A model generated the notes under the pieces. The model did not search any database and was not told where the DNA came from. It worked only from the letters and a program-made list of their open reading frames with translations. From Acrocarpospora phusangensis (lineage in GTDB: Bacteria; Actinomycetota; Actinomycetes; Streptosporangiales; Streptosporangiaceae), in NCBI RefSeq assembly GCF_016862995.1, contig NZ_BOOA01000006.1:1-64000 (forward strand): DNA of 64,000 nt. Reading direction: 5' to 3'. Positions 40,852 to 49,738 of the stretch are shown here, in pieces. The translations under genes were made by a program, and so were the position numbers. Every line of letters starts with the position of its first letter. Position 1 is the stretch's first letter.

Positions 40852-42275
40852 ATGCGTGTCACGATGGTGCTCCCGGCGCTGACCGAGGCGACCAGCCCGC
40901 TGTTCCGGCCGGTCAAGTACGCGCTGTTCCCCCCGCTGGGGCTCGCCACCCTGGCCGGCTACCTGCGCGACGACGACGAGGTACGGATCTGGGACGAGCA
41001 CGTCCAGCGGCTGCGCCTCGACGACGACCGCCCCGACCTGGCGGTGATCCAGCCGTACATCACGTCGGCGCGGCGGGCGTACGAGCTGGCCGACGCGTAC
41101 CGGTCGCGAGGCGTGCACGTGGTGATGGGCGGGCTGCACGTCACCTCGCTGCCCGACGAGGCCGCCGCGCACGCGGACACCGTCATCACCGGGCCGGGCG
41201 AGGACGTCTGGCCCGAGTTCCTGGCCGACTTCCGCCGTGGCCGTCCCCGGCCGCGTTACCACTCCACGCAGCGGACGCTGACCGGCCTTCCGCCCATAAG
41301 GCGGGATCTGATCGATCGTCGCCGCTATCTGGTGCCCAACTCGATCGTGGTCTCCCGGGGATGCCCCCATCACTGCGACTTCTGTTACAAGGACGCCTTC
41401 TTCGCCGGTGGCCGGTCGTTCTACACCCAGACGGTGGACGCCGCGCTGGCCGAGATCGACCGGCTGCCCGGACGGCACCTGTACTTCCTCGACGACCACC
41501 TGCTGGGCAACCGGCGCTTCACCGAGGCGCTCTTCGCCGGCATGGCCGGGATGCGCCGGCTCTGGCAGGCGGCCGGCACGGTCGACTCCGTACTCGCCCC
41601 GGACTGCTGGAGCAGGCGGTCGGCGCGGGGCTGCGCAGCCTGTTCGTCGGCTTCGAGACCATCAACGGCGGCAACCTGGCCCTGCAGCGCAAGCGGCAGA
41701 ACATCGGCCGCGACTACGCCGCGGTGGTCCGCCGCCTGCACGACCAGGGCGTGATGGTGAACGCCAGTTTCGTCTTCGGGATGGACGGAGACGGGCCCGA
41801 CGTCTTCGACCGTACCGTCGAATGGGCGGTCGACCAGGGCATCGAGACGGCCACCTTCCACATCATGACCCCCTATCCCGGTACGGCGCTGCACCAGCGC
41901 ATGGCCGCCGACGGCAGAATGCTCCACCAGAACTGGGACCTGTACGACACCCGCCACGTCGTCTACCAACCAGTGGGAATGACCCCCCGCCAACTGGAGG
42001 ACGGATACTGGCGGGCCTACCGCGACTTCTACCGCTGGAGCGCGATCTGGCGCGGCGCCGCCACCAAGCCCCTCCTGGGCGACCGCCTCCGCCACCTCAC
42101 CTACTCCGGCGGCTGGAAGAAGTTCGAACCCCTGTGGGACCTGGCCATCCGGGCACGCCAGGTGACCCGCGCGCTACCTCTCCTGGAAACCCTGCTGACC
42201 AGCTTCGGCGCCCGCCACCCCAACCAGGAGACATCCCGCGACCGCGCAGGCGATCGGTCGGCACCCGTGGTCTGA
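40852..42275 (+). CDS. B12-binding radical SAM protein, frameshifted near 41600
   Basis: The first frame (from ATG 40852) gives a cobalamin-binding-like domain (~1-130, 'GLHVTSLPDEAAAHADTVIT') and the radical-SAM cluster motif CxxxCxxC at Cys171/175/178 ('SRGCPHHCDFCYK'). Near 41600 the reading becomes a shadow that runs to 41754. The -1 neighbouring frame carries on exactly where expected ('GLLEQAVGAGLRSLFVGFET' ... 'HIMTPYPGTALHQRM') to TGA 42275. One base missing in the CCCCGG run at about 41600-41605 explains this. Together ~474 aa, a normal length for B12-dependent radical SAM methylases/cyclases. Sequencing error or true pseudogene cannot be told apart here. Confidence 0.8.
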
Positions 42276-42492
42276 TCAACGAATCCGGGTCACCGCCGCG
42301 CCGCAGCGCGCCCGCGAATCTTTCAGCTCCAGCGCGGAGATAATCTGGCGAAGACCTGTACACCGCAGCAAGCGAAGTGCGCGATGACGTGACTGGCCAG
42401 GTAAACACCGATCCCGCGGTCGTGCTGGATGGCCGATGCCGGTCTGTGTGATGGTGCCCAGGTAGGTGTTGTTGCGGGAGCCACGGGCAAAG

Positions 42493-43020
42493 CTACAGCT
42501 CCGGTAGCCGGTCCGTCGGCGTCGGAGAGCGCCGCTCGTCCAGCCAATAGAGATAGATCCTCAGGTGTGAGGCCAGCTCACCGTCGAGGTAGGAGGCATA
42601 ATCGAGGGCGGCGGCGGCCGTCCCCTGCCCCGACTTCTCGTCGTCGGCCTCCCACTCGCCGCGCCGGTCCACCAGATACTCCCGGACCCGGCCTCGGTCA
42701 CGCCACCATTCCCGGACCGCTGCCAGCGTCCAGTGCTCGTCACCGTCGCAGCCGTAGCCCGCCCAGGGGTCGGCATCGGCAGCGTCGACCAGCTGCTGGA
42801 GTTCCTCCGCCGTCCGGGGCTGGCGGTAGACGTACTCGCTGAAGTATTCGCCTTCGTAGAGCACCAGGTCTGGTGCGTGAATCCGACCCGTACCGCAGTT
42901 GTCGGTCACGGCCCCGTAGAAAGGGCCCGGCACGTTGAGCCACTTCCGGTCCGTCCACTGCCCGCGGAACGACTCGTGCGCGTCAACGAGCAGCGGCACC
43001 GGATCGAAGTAGAGTCCCAC
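42493..43020 (-). CDS. Conserved actinobacterial protein of unknown function, 175 aa
   Basis: From GTG 43020 ('GLYFDPVPLLVDAHESFRGQW' family opening) to TGA 42493. It is hydrophilic with many Trp/Tyr ('KWLNVPGPFYGAVTDNCGTG', 'YRQPRTAEELQQLVDAADAD', 'WWRDRGRVREYL'). Streptomycetes carry similar proteins, often mislabelled ferredoxin; no iron-sulfur motif exists here. Probably a cytoplasmic stand-alone gene. Confidence 0.75.
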   Translation of the reverse strand: MGLYFDPVPLLVDAHESFRGQWTDRKWLNVPGPFYGAVTDNCGTGRIHAPDLVLYEGEYFSEYVYRQPRTAEELQQLVDAADADPWAGYGCDGDEHWTLAAVREWWRDRGRVREYLVDRRGEWEADDEKSGQGTAAAALDYASYLDGELASHLRIYLYWLDERRSPTPTDRLPEL

Positions 43021-43230
43021 AGCAGAACAGTAGCGAGGGTCCGGACGGACTCGCTGGGCGGCGTCGACGGTGTCGTCTCCATTTGGAGAGCCTGAAGATG
43101 GCAGCAATCGTCGAGGTCTCTTGTAAGTCATACGACCTCGAGGCTTCGCCTTTACAATGTAGATTTGCGGTGCCCTGGTGCGCTCGGTGGTTGACGGGAT
43201 CCCGTCTGATCGGGTGTGTCGTTCAGGATT

Positions 43231-43257
43231 CCGAGCCCCGGTTCTGCCGGGGCTCGG
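43231..43257 (-). terminator. Terminator hairpin downstream of the esterase gene
   Basis: A perfect 11-bp stem CCGAGCCCCGG/CCGGGGCTCGG with a 5-nt loop, 49 nt past the esterase stop on the minus strand. Confidence 0.65.
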
Positions 43258-43305
43258 ACCTGCTGGCTATGGGTCGCAGCCTTAGGTGGTTTCGAGCAGT
43301 CCGGC

Positions 43306-44298
43306 CTATCCCCGTTTCAGTGCGGTGAGCAGCATAGGCAGGGACCGATGCAGGCTTTGCTCCCAGTAGGCCGGGGAATGCGTGCCGGGCCCGTAGAAGT
43401 CGGTGGTCAGCTGTGCTCCGGCGTCGCGTAGACGGTCCGCGAGCGAGTGGTTAAGCGTTGCCAGGAATGCCTCGATCTCATCGAATGCCGTGCCGGGCGG
43501 GTCCAGCGGGCCGGGGCGGCCGTCGCCGCAGGAGAGGTAGACCGGTACGGATCGTAGTCGCGGAGCCAGGGCGTACGGATCGTGGCGTTGCCAGATCGTG
43601 CGCTGGGCGACCGGGTCACCCCAGAGTTTGTGGAACTCGAACTCCGGTGCTTCCTCGAAGGCCGTCAGCCATCTGCGGACGTGCTCGGGATGGAGCAGGT
43701 GAACGGGTCCGCTGTAGCTGGCTGCGGCCCGGAACAGGCCGGGATGCCGGGCGGTGTAGAGCAGGGCGCCGTAGCCGCCCATGGAGAGGCCGGCGACCGC
43801 CCGTCGCGTACCTGCGCCGTAGTGGCGTTCCAGGATGGGGCGTACCTCGTCGAGGTGGAAGGTCTCCCACGCCGGCGGCCCGTAGGTTCCGTTGTTCCAC
43901 CAGTCGGTGTAGTAGCCGTAGCCGGCGTCGGGCATCACGACCAGGACGTCGCGCAGGTCGGCGAGCCGCTCGATGTCGCTGTCTCGTGTCCACATTTCGT
44001 GGGAGTCGCCCAGGCCGTGCAGAAGGTACAGGACCGGCCAGCGGTCGCGGAGGCCGCGCCGCTCCCAGCCGTCGGGGGTGAGTAATCGGACTTTCGCGGT
44101 CGTGCCGAGGGCGGGTGAGTCGATGGTCAGGTCGACGACGCGGGGGCGTACCCGCTGCTTCTCGACGACGCGCGCCATGGTCGGTGCCGCAGCCGCAGCC
44201 GGCGTGACGGTGGCGCCCAGTGCGAGCAGGGCCGCGAGGAGGGCCGAGAGTGTCCCGCGTCCGCGGCGGGATCCCAGAATTCGTGTGATGCGAACCAT
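43306..44298 (-). CDS. Secreted esterase of the Ag85/EstD-like alpha/beta-hydrolase family
   Basis: A 330-aa protein starting at ATG 44298 (longer starts lack support). The signal peptide ends about 'ATVTPAAAAAPT'. The hydrolase core shows 'WPVLYLLHGLGDSHEMW' (oxyanion HG), the nucleophile elbow 'RAVAGLSMGGYGALLYTARH' (GLSMGG) and a terminal His in 'FYGPGTHSPAYWEQSL'. This is the esterase D/antigen 85-like family that cleaves or transfers acyl groups outside the cell. A strong terminator follows. Confidence 0.88.
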   Translation of the reverse strand: MVRITRILGSRRGRGTLSALLAALLALGATVTPAAAAAPTMARVVEKQRVRPRVVDLTIDSPALGTTAKVRLLTPDGWERRGLRDRWPVLYLLHGLGDSHEMWTRDSDIERLADLRDVLVVMPDAGYGYYTDWWNNGTYGPPAWETFHLDEVRPILERHYGAGTRRAVAGLSMGGYGALLYTARHPGLFRAAASYSGPVHLLHPEHVRRWLTAFEEAPEFEFHKLWGDPVAQRTIWQRHDPYALAPRLRSVPVYLSCGDGRPGPLDPPGTAFDEIEAFLATLNHSLADRLRDAGAQLTTDFYGPGTHSPAYWEQSLHRSLPMLLTALKRG

Positions 44299-44683
44299 GG
44301 CGACCAGCGTGGCCGTCCGCGCTGGGCCCGACATCGGGTACGGCCCCGGCCTGTGCCCTTGGTCATACCCCGACTGCCCCTGACCCGTTGCCGGACTCTC
44401 CGGCGGCCGACGACGGATCAAGACCCGGACAGCCTCGTGGCGGACTCCTAAGGGCGATGAACCCTGATGGCGAACCGAGCGGCCACCACGGCCGACACCA
44501 TTGGCGCCTCCGCCGAAGCCTCGACGACGGAAGCCACGTTCTCGATCAGTGCGGAGGATCTGGCCGAGACCAAGAGAATGGGGATGCCCGCGATCAGTGA
44601 GGTCGTGACCGCGAGATTCGACGGCGTGAGCCTGACCGCCTGGTTCAGCCGAGTGGCCGACGGCAAGCTGCCCTGTCAGGCGT
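44299..44683. other. 385-bp region with no convincing gene
   Basis: Upstream of the esterase and downstream of the SDR gene, both on the minus strand. A plus-strand ORF from 44467 begins plausibly ('TEATFSISAEDLAETKRMG') but has no SD and runs into the antisense of the SDR gene. The minus-strand ORF 44448-44666 also lacks an SD. Either could be a decayed small gene; I do not call one. Confidence 0.45.
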
Positions 44684-45703
44684 TCATCGTGAGCGTTTGC
44701 GCAGGACGACCCCCGCTGCGACCAGCGCGCCGCCGAGGCAAGCCACCAGCGCGTGGTGCATGCTGGCCCACGACTGCGGGCTCCTCCCGGAGGATCGCTG
44801 GTCGAACGCGCCGTGCGCGCCGTAGTCGTGGCCTTCCGGGCCGTCGGCGGGCTCCCACAGGTTGGCCGCCTGGCCCGGGGGCTTGGGTTTGTCGGTCTGC
44901 TGGACGGTGAAGCCTGTTCTGGCCAGGTAGCGGTCGAGCAGGCCGGGCGCGACCGCGTTGGCGAGCAGGGTCGCCATGGTGCTGGCGCCGACCCAGTATT
45001 CGCGGCGTCCCGGGTGGTCGGCGGCGTACAGGATGGCGCGCGCCGCGACCTCGGGCTGGTAGATCGGGGGTACGGGCTGCGCCTGGCGGGGCAGCCGGGA
45101 CAGCACCCACGAGAACTGGGGCGTGTTGACCGCGGGCAGTTGCGGCATGGTCACACGGATGCCGCTGTGATCGTGAAGCAGTTCACAGCGGAGCGCCTCG
45201 TTGAAGCCCTGAATGGCGTGTTTGGCCCCGCAGTACGCGCTCTGCAGGGGGATCCCCCGGTAGGCCAGAGCGGAACCGACCTGGACGATGGTGCCCCGGT
45301 TTCTAGGCCGCATGCGTTTCAGCGCGGCCATGGTGCCGTGGACGTAACCGAGGTAACTCACCTCGGTGACGCGGCGGTACTCCTCCGGGCGGATATCGGT
45401 GAAGCGGGCGAACACCGAGGTGAACGCCACGTTCACCCAGACGTCGATGGGGCCAAGTTCGGCCTCCACCTGTTCGGCGGCGGCGTCGACCTGCGCGAAG
45501 TCCGCCACGTCGACCGGTATCTCCAGGGCCGTGCCGCCGCCCTGGCGCACCTGGCCGGCCGCGGCGGCCAGACCTTTGACGCCCCGGGCGAGCAGGGCGA
45601 CCTTCGCGTGGCGCTCGCCGTACGCGGTGGCCACCGCGCGGCCGACGCCGCCGCTGGCCCCGGTGACGACCACGACCTGAGGCGACTGGTCCTTGTCTCC
45701 CAT
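44684..45703 (-). CDS. Short-chain dehydrogenase/reductase with C-terminal membrane anchor
   Basis: A 339-aa SDR: Rossmann 'VVVVTGASGGVGRAVA' (TGxxxGxG), 'VNVAFTSVFARF' (usual NAG region altered to NVA), catalytic Ser-Tyr-Lys in 'VGSALAYRGIPLQSAYCGAKH'. After the ~250-residue core come a polar spacer and a C-terminal helix 'ALVACLGGALVAAGVVL' plus RKRSR, a likely membrane anchor. NAD(P)-dependent reduction of an unknown substrate. It begins 21 nt after the remnant gene and lies with the MarR gene in one direction. Confidence 0.85.
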   Translation of the reverse strand: MGDKDQSPQVVVVTGASGGVGRAVATAYGERHAKVALLARGVKGLAAAAGQVRQGGGTALEIPVDVADFAQVDAAAEQVEAELGPIDVWVNVAFTSVFARFTDIRPEEYRRVTEVSYLGYVHGTMAALKRMRPRNRGTIVQVGSALAYRGIPLQSAYCGAKHAIQGFNEALRCELLHDHSGIRVTMPQLPAVNTPQFSWVLSRLPRQAQPVPPIYQPEVAARAILYAADHPGRREYWVGASTMATLLANAVAPGLLDRYLARTGFTVQQTDKPKPPGQAANLWEPADGPEGHDYGAHGAFDQRSSGRSPQSWASMHHALVACLGGALVAAGVVLRKRSR

Positions 45704-45723
45704 GATCTCTCCCGTTCCGTGGT

Positions 45724-46092
45724 TCAGCGGTACACCACTGACTTCCGCCGCAGTACCCGGGCAATGGCCGCCAACACCCCGAGGACGGCGCAGCAGGCCC
45801 CGGCGACCGCCGCCGCGCGGGCCGGCACACCCGGCGGCGCGGGCCTGGGCGCGCAGGTGCGTTCGGGCGGGACGCCGGGCGGCCGGGAGTCCCGGCGCGA
45901 CCCGGCCGCGATCAGCTCGGCCAGGTGCATGCCTTCCCGGCCACCGCTGTCGAGCCGATGGATCTGGGTACGGCAACTGAACCCGTCGGCGAGCACCGCC
46001 TCCCGCGGGGTGGACTCGCGCAGCCTGCGCAGCGGGACACAGCCTGACGCGGGCATCTGGGAGCTGCGCCCGCGGGAGTGGGTCCACTCCAA
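45724..46092 (-). pseudogene. C-terminal remnant of an FAD/4Fe-4S oxidoreductase
   Basis: A 122-aa ORF. Its first ~25 residues match nothing. Then 'EAVLADGFSCRTQIHRLDSG' and 'GMHLAELIA' reproduce the end of the FAD-binding plus Fe-S-binding (GlcD/DLD-type) oxidoreductases, including the last Cys. The tail has a hydrophobic anchor and 'RRKSVVYR'. The >900-residue bulk of the enzyme is missing, so this is a leftover, possibly still translated between MarR and SDR. Confidence 0.55.
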
Positions 46093-46107
46093 GCTGGCCT
46101 GCCTCCC

Positions 46108-46551
46108 CTACGGCGTCTCCGGTACGGCCGCCGACTCGACCAGGGCGTTGACCAGAGGAGCCAGCCGCCGGAGCTCTTCCAGGTGGGTGGAACTGAGCAG
46201 GGCCAGTTTGCCGAGGCCGGCTCCGGTGAGTTTCAGCCGTACGACCCGGCGGTCTCTGCCCTCGCCGCGGTTGCGGGTGATGAGGCCGAGCTGTTCGACG
46301 CGGTCGATCAGCTGCACGGTGCTGTGATGCCGGGTGCACAGGTACTCGGCGAGTTCGCCGATGGTGGGCCCGCGCAGGTCGTCGTGGCCGCGGATCGCCA
46401 GGAGCAGCTGGTGCTGGGTGGCCGTCAGGCCCACCTCGGCCGCCTTCTTCTCGCTCCACCGCAGGAAGCGGCGCACCCCCACCCGAACCGCGAGCAACCT
46501 CGCGTACTCCTGGTCGTCGAGGGGGGCGGGCGGTGGCACCATGATCTTCAT
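46108..46551 (-). CDS. MarR-family transcriptional regulator
   Basis: A 147-aa winged-helix regulator: 'LTATQHQLLLAIRGHDDLRG', recognition region 'TIGELAEYLCTRHHSTVQLID', wing 'ITRNRGEGRDRRVVRLKLT'. It represses by binding a palindrome and releases on ligand. A 15-bp palindrome starts 8 nt upstream of its ATG in the divergent region shared with the SPW gene. Confidence 0.92.
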   Translation of the reverse strand: MKIMVPPPAPLDDQEYARLLAVRVGVRRFLRWSEKKAAEVGLTATQHQLLLAIRGHDDLRGPTIGELAEYLCTRHHSTVQLIDRVEQLGLITRNRGEGRDRRVVRLKLTGAGLGKLALLSSTHLEELRRLAPLVNALVESAAVPETP

Positions 46552-46558
46552 CTCCTAA

Positions 46559-46573
46559 TGTGATATTATCACA
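46559..46573. promoter_or_regulatory. MarR operator in divergent promoter region
   Basis: TGTGATA-T-TATCACA, a perfect 15-bp palindrome, AT-rich against a GC-rich background. It lies between marR and the SPW gene, where it can control both. Confidence 0.75.
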
Positions 46574-46656
46574 GCATGATATATGAGTGAGGTGGCATTG
46601 GGTCGCCTTACTCGAAAGCCACGGACGTACGGCGTTCCGAGAAGGTGGTGAGAGGT

Positions 46657-47076
46657 ATGGCCGAGCAGACCATGAGAACACACCCCGACATTCAGGAACT
46701 GCGGGCGAAGTACGAACGAGCTGCGGAGACACCCGCCGGCAAGGCGGTCGCCGGTCTCATCTTCCTGGCCGGCCTCTATCTCGCGATCTCTCCGTTCGTA
46801 GTCGGATTCTCCGGGTTCACGAGCCTGACCGGGAACAACCTGATCGTCGGGATCGCCGTGGCGATGCTCGCCCTGGGATTCGCCTCGGCCTACGGCCGGA
46901 CGCACGGCCTCGCCTGGGTCGCGCCGCTCATCGGCATCTGGACGATCATCTCGCCCTGGGTCATCAGCGGCGACGTCGCCACCACGGCGACGATCTGGAA
47001 CAACGTGGTGACCGGCGCGGTCATCCTGCTGCTGGGGCTGGGCGCCATGTTCCCCGGCCAAGGCCGAATCCGATGA
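46657..47076 (+). CDS. SPW-repeat membrane protein
   Basis: A 139-aa protein from ATG 46657, preceded by GTGAGAGG. Four membrane helices contain the two SPW motifs: 'LAISPFVVGFSG' (SPF variant) in the first and 'IISPWVISG' in the second half. The family is widespread in actinomycetes and unknown in function. Divergent from MarR across a clear operator, so probably induced with it. Confidence 0.9.
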   Translation: MAEQTMRTHPDIQELRAKYERAAETPAGKAVAGLIFLAGLYLAISPFVVGFSGFTSLTGNNLIVGIAVAMLALGFASAYGRTHGLAWVAPLIGIWTIISPWVISGDVATTATIWNNVVTGAVILLLGLGAMFPGQGRIR

Positions 47077-47139
47077 CCCGCGGTTCTTCGCGGGCGGAGG
47101 CCGGACCGAACAGCCCGGCCTCCGCTTGAGCCCGCCGGC

Positions 47140-48312
47140 TCAGAGACTGTCGTAGGTGGCCTCCAGCAGGCGGAAAGCCCGGGTTGCGCCGGCCATCCCC
47201 TCGGCCATCTTGTTCATCGTGTACGCGACGCCGAGGCCGTGCTCCAGATCCCCCAGACCGACCGACCCGCCCATCCCGGTGTGCCCGAACGCGGATCGTA
47301 CGCCCCTGGCCGGCGTGAGGAAGGTGACCGCGGGCCGCATGTAGCCGAGACCGAAGGAACTGTCGAGGTAGAGGACACGATCGGGTCCCGTCACGCGAGG
47401 CCGTACCGCGTCGGAGAGGGTGTCGGGGCGCAGGATCTCGCCTGCCACCAGGTCGCGGTAGAAGGCGGCGAGGCCCCGGGCGGTGGCGACCATGCCCATC
47501 GCGGGCCAGCCGGCCCGCAGGATCACCGGGTTGTTGGAGCCCCCGGGCAGCAGGTGCACCAGCGGATTCCCCAGTGCCCGGTTCATCAGGCTGTCGCGGT
47601 CGAGCGCGGCCGCGGCCACCGCCGCCATCGGATCGGACGGGTCCGGTGGAACGCCCTGCTCCGCCAGGCCGGCCGGGATGACGCGCTCGCCGGCCGACAG
47701 CCGTGCCGTGCGCTCGATGACGTCGGGCGGGGTGCCCAGCCACAGCTCCAGCCCGCGCGGCCCGGCGATCTCGGCGGCCACCACGTCTCCCGCGGACTTC
47801 CCGGTCACCCGGCGGATGATCTCCCCGACCAGGAAGCCGTAGGTCACGGCGTGGTACCCGTGCGCGGTGCCCGGCTCCCACAGCGGCGTCTGCGACGCGA
47901 TCATGGCCGCGATGGCCGGCAGGTCCTCGAACATCTCCACGGGCACGGGCTCCTCGATGGCCGGCAGCCCGGACTGGTGGGTGAGCACGTGCTCGACCGT
48001 CACGCCCTCCGCCGCGAACTCCGGCCAGTACGCGCGAACCGGAGCCGCCAGGTCGACCAGGCCGCGCTCGGCCAGGAGCAGCAGCGCGGTCGCCGTGACC
48101 GCCTTCGCGCAGGAGAAGGCGAGAACAGGAGTGTGCGCCTCCCAGGGCCGGCCGGTCTTCCGGTCGGCGACTCCACCCCACAGGTCCACCACGCGTTGGC
48201 CGTCCAGGAAGACGGCGAACGCCGCGCCGAGTTCCAGACCTTCGGCGAAGTGCCGCTCGAACACCTCGCGAACCCGGAAGAAGCGGGGATCGCAGTGCCC
48301 GCCAACCACCAT
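47140..48312 (-). CDS. Serine hydrolase of the beta-lactamase/DD-peptidase family (EstB-like)
   Basis: A 390-aa protein from ATG 48312 with AGGAG 7 nt upstream. The class-C-type nucleophile motif is 'AFSCAKAVTATALLLLAERG' (SxxK: S-C-A-K), the second motif 'YHAVTYGFLVG' (YxV/N) and the third 'FGHTGMGGSVG' (HTG). No signal peptide, so a cytoplasmic esterase rather than a beta-lactamase. The bases just upstream include AAGTAAGCGCTTGCTT, a half-palindromic possible operator. Divergent from the PadR gene. Confidence 0.9.
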   Translation of the reverse strand: MVVGGHCDPRFFRVREVFERHFAEGLELGAAFAVFLDGQRVVDLWGGVADRKTGRPWEAHTPVLAFSCAKAVTATALLLLAERGLVDLAAPVRAYWPEFAAEGVTVEHVLTHQSGLPAIEEPVPVEMFEDLPAIAAMIASQTPLWEPGTAHGYHAVTYGFLVGEIIRRVTGKSAGDVVAAEIAGPRGLELWLGTPPDVIERTARLSAGERVIPAGLAEQGVPPDPSDPMAAVAAAALDRDSLMNRALGNPLVHLLPGGSNNPVILRAGWPAMGMVATARGLAAFYRDLVAGEILRPDTLSDAVRPRVTGPDRVLYLDSSFGLGYMRPAVTFLTPARGVRSAFGHTGMGGSVGLGDLEHGLGVAYTMNKMAEGMAGATRAFRLLEATYDSL

Positions 48313-48380
48313 GGCCACTCCTATGAAAGTAAGCGCTTGCTTGGTACCGGAGCCTAACAAGATTCGGCTTTGACGAGCTG

Positions 48381-48406
48381 TGTGGCGCATAGTACTGTGT
48401 GCCACA
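48381..48406. promoter_or_regulatory. PadR operator overlapping a probably leaderless start
   Basis: TGTGGCGCA-N8-TGTGCCACA, an inverted repeat with TGTGGC/GCCACA arms. It ends on the first base of the PadR ATG, and a TAGTAC possible -10 lies in its centre, so the mRNA would begin at or near the ATG. Autoregulation by PadR is the natural reading. Confidence 0.65.
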
Positions 48407-48756
48407 TGGTGACCGGAGGCGCGTACGACAAGCTCGAACTGGAGTTGCGGCGCGGCGTCGTCGTGCTCGCCGCGCTGTCCCAGCTGCACACCGCGCGCTA
48501 CGGCTACGAGCTGCGCCAGTCCCTGACCGAGAACGGCATGCCGATCGAGGAGGGAACCCTGTATCCCCTGCTCCGGCGGCTGGAGACCCAGGGCGTGCTG
48601 ACCAGCGAATGGCGCACCGACGGCGGCCCGCCGCGCCGCTACTACGTGCTCAGCGCCGACGGCCGCGAACTGTACGAGCGGCTCACGAACGCCTGGCACG
48701 GCCTCAACGACACCATGGATCTTCTCCTGAAAGGCGGAGAACGCCATGAACCCTGA
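48406..48756 (+). CDS. PadR-family transcriptional regulator
   Basis: A 116-aa winged-helix protein: 'ALSQLHTARYGYELRQSLTE', 'IEEGTLYPLLRRLETQGVLT', wing 'EWRTDGGPPRRYYVLSADG'. PadR members of this size bind DNA as dimers and are relieved by ligands. The 3' end overlaps the next gene, as is usual for PadR-permease pairs. Confidence 0.93.
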   Translation: MVTGGAYDKLELELRRGVVVLAALSQLHTARYGYELRQSLTENGMPIEEGTLYPLLRRLETQGVLTSEWRTDGGPPRRYYVLSADGRELYERLTNAWHGLNDTMDLLLKGGERHEP

Positions 48757-49693
48757 CGATCTCATCCAGAGCTACGTGGACGACGTGGCCCGCCTGCTGC
48801 CTCGCGGGCAGCGGCGCGACGTCGCGTACGAGCTGCGTACGCTCCTGACCGACGAACTCGCGGCCAAGGCCGCCGAGAGCGGCCGTCCCGCCGACGAGGC
48901 GATGGCCCACGAACTGGTGCTCGCCTTCGGCCGCCCGGCCGAGGCGGCCGCCCGCTACCACCCGGCCCTGACCGTCATCGACCCGGCGGACTCCCGCAGA
49001 TTCCTCCGCCTGACCGTGATCGGCATCGCCGTCATCTGGGTGCTCGGCCTGGTCGACACCCTGCTGCGGCACCCGATCGGCTCGGCGGGCGACCTGCTCG
49101 GAGCGCTCGGGATGTGGTGGACCGGTGTCGCCGTACCGGCCCTGTGGTGGCCGGGGGTGCTCGTGGTCTGCTTCGCCGCGGCCGCCTGGGTTCGCCGCAC
49201 CCGGCCGGAGCGGGCCGGGTGGAAACCGCGCCGCGAGGACCGCGACCGGATCAACCGCTTCGGCTACCTGGCCGGCGTCGCCGCCGCCGTCTGCGGCCTG
49301 TTCGTCCTGTTCAACGGCGGACTGCTGCTCGACTACCTCTTCGACGGCCACGCCGCCCCCGCCGCCTACCAGGCGCTGGCCCTCGACGAGGACTTCGTCC
49401 GCTCCCGCGCGCCCTGGCTGCTGGCCCTGATGGTCCTGCAGCTCGCGCTCTACGCGGTCCTGATCGTGCGCGGGCGCTGGCAGCCGGCGACACGGCGGAT
49501 CGACATCGGGCTGGCCCTCGTGATCTGCGGCGTCCTCACCTGGTTCCTGCCCGCGGGCGACATCTTCGCGGCCGAGCCGACCGACCAGACCGTGAAAGCC
49601 GTGATCGTGCTGATCGTCATCGGCGCCCTGTTCGACGCGGGCCTCAAACTCCACCGCGAACTGCGACGCGCCACCTACCTCCCCTCCATGTGA
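48746..49693 (+). CDS. Multi-pass membrane protein partner of PadR
   Basis: A 315-aa protein. Its first ~70 residues are the 'permease prefix' helical domain ('LIQSYVDDVARLLPRGQRRD', 'ELRTLLTDELAAKAAESG') found beside PadR genes; about six hydrophobic segments follow. ATG 48746 overlaps padR by 11 nt. Function unknown; probably the regulated target of PadR. Confidence 0.8.
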   Translation: MNPDDLIQSYVDDVARLLPRGQRRDVAYELRTLLTDELAAKAAESGRPADEAMAHELVLAFGRPAEAAARYHPALTVIDPADSRRFLRLTVIGIAVIWVLGLVDTLLRHPIGSAGDLLGALGMWWTGVAVPALWWPGVLVVCFAAAAWVRRTRPERAGWKPRREDRDRINRFGYLAGVAAAVCGLFVLFNGGLLLDYLFDGHAAPAAYQALALDEDFVRSRAPWLLALMVLQLALYAVLIVRGRWQPATRRIDIGLALVICGVLTWFLPAGDIFAAEPTDQTVKAVIVLIVIGALFDAGLKLHRELRRATYLPSM

Positions 49694-49738
49694 TCCCGCC
49701 TCATAGCGGAGGCCGTCCTCGGTGATCAGGGGCCGGTC

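Noticed and set aside
42323..42547. Minus-strand 74-aa ORF between the radical SAM gene and the 175-aa gene
   Set aside because: No SD, partial antisense to flanking sequence and no recognisable motif. The 42276-42492 gap is treated as non-coding.
44467..44910. Plus-strand ORF of 147 aa
   Set aside because: No SD, and its second half is antisense to the SDR gene. The first 75 residues look ordinary but nothing supports expression.
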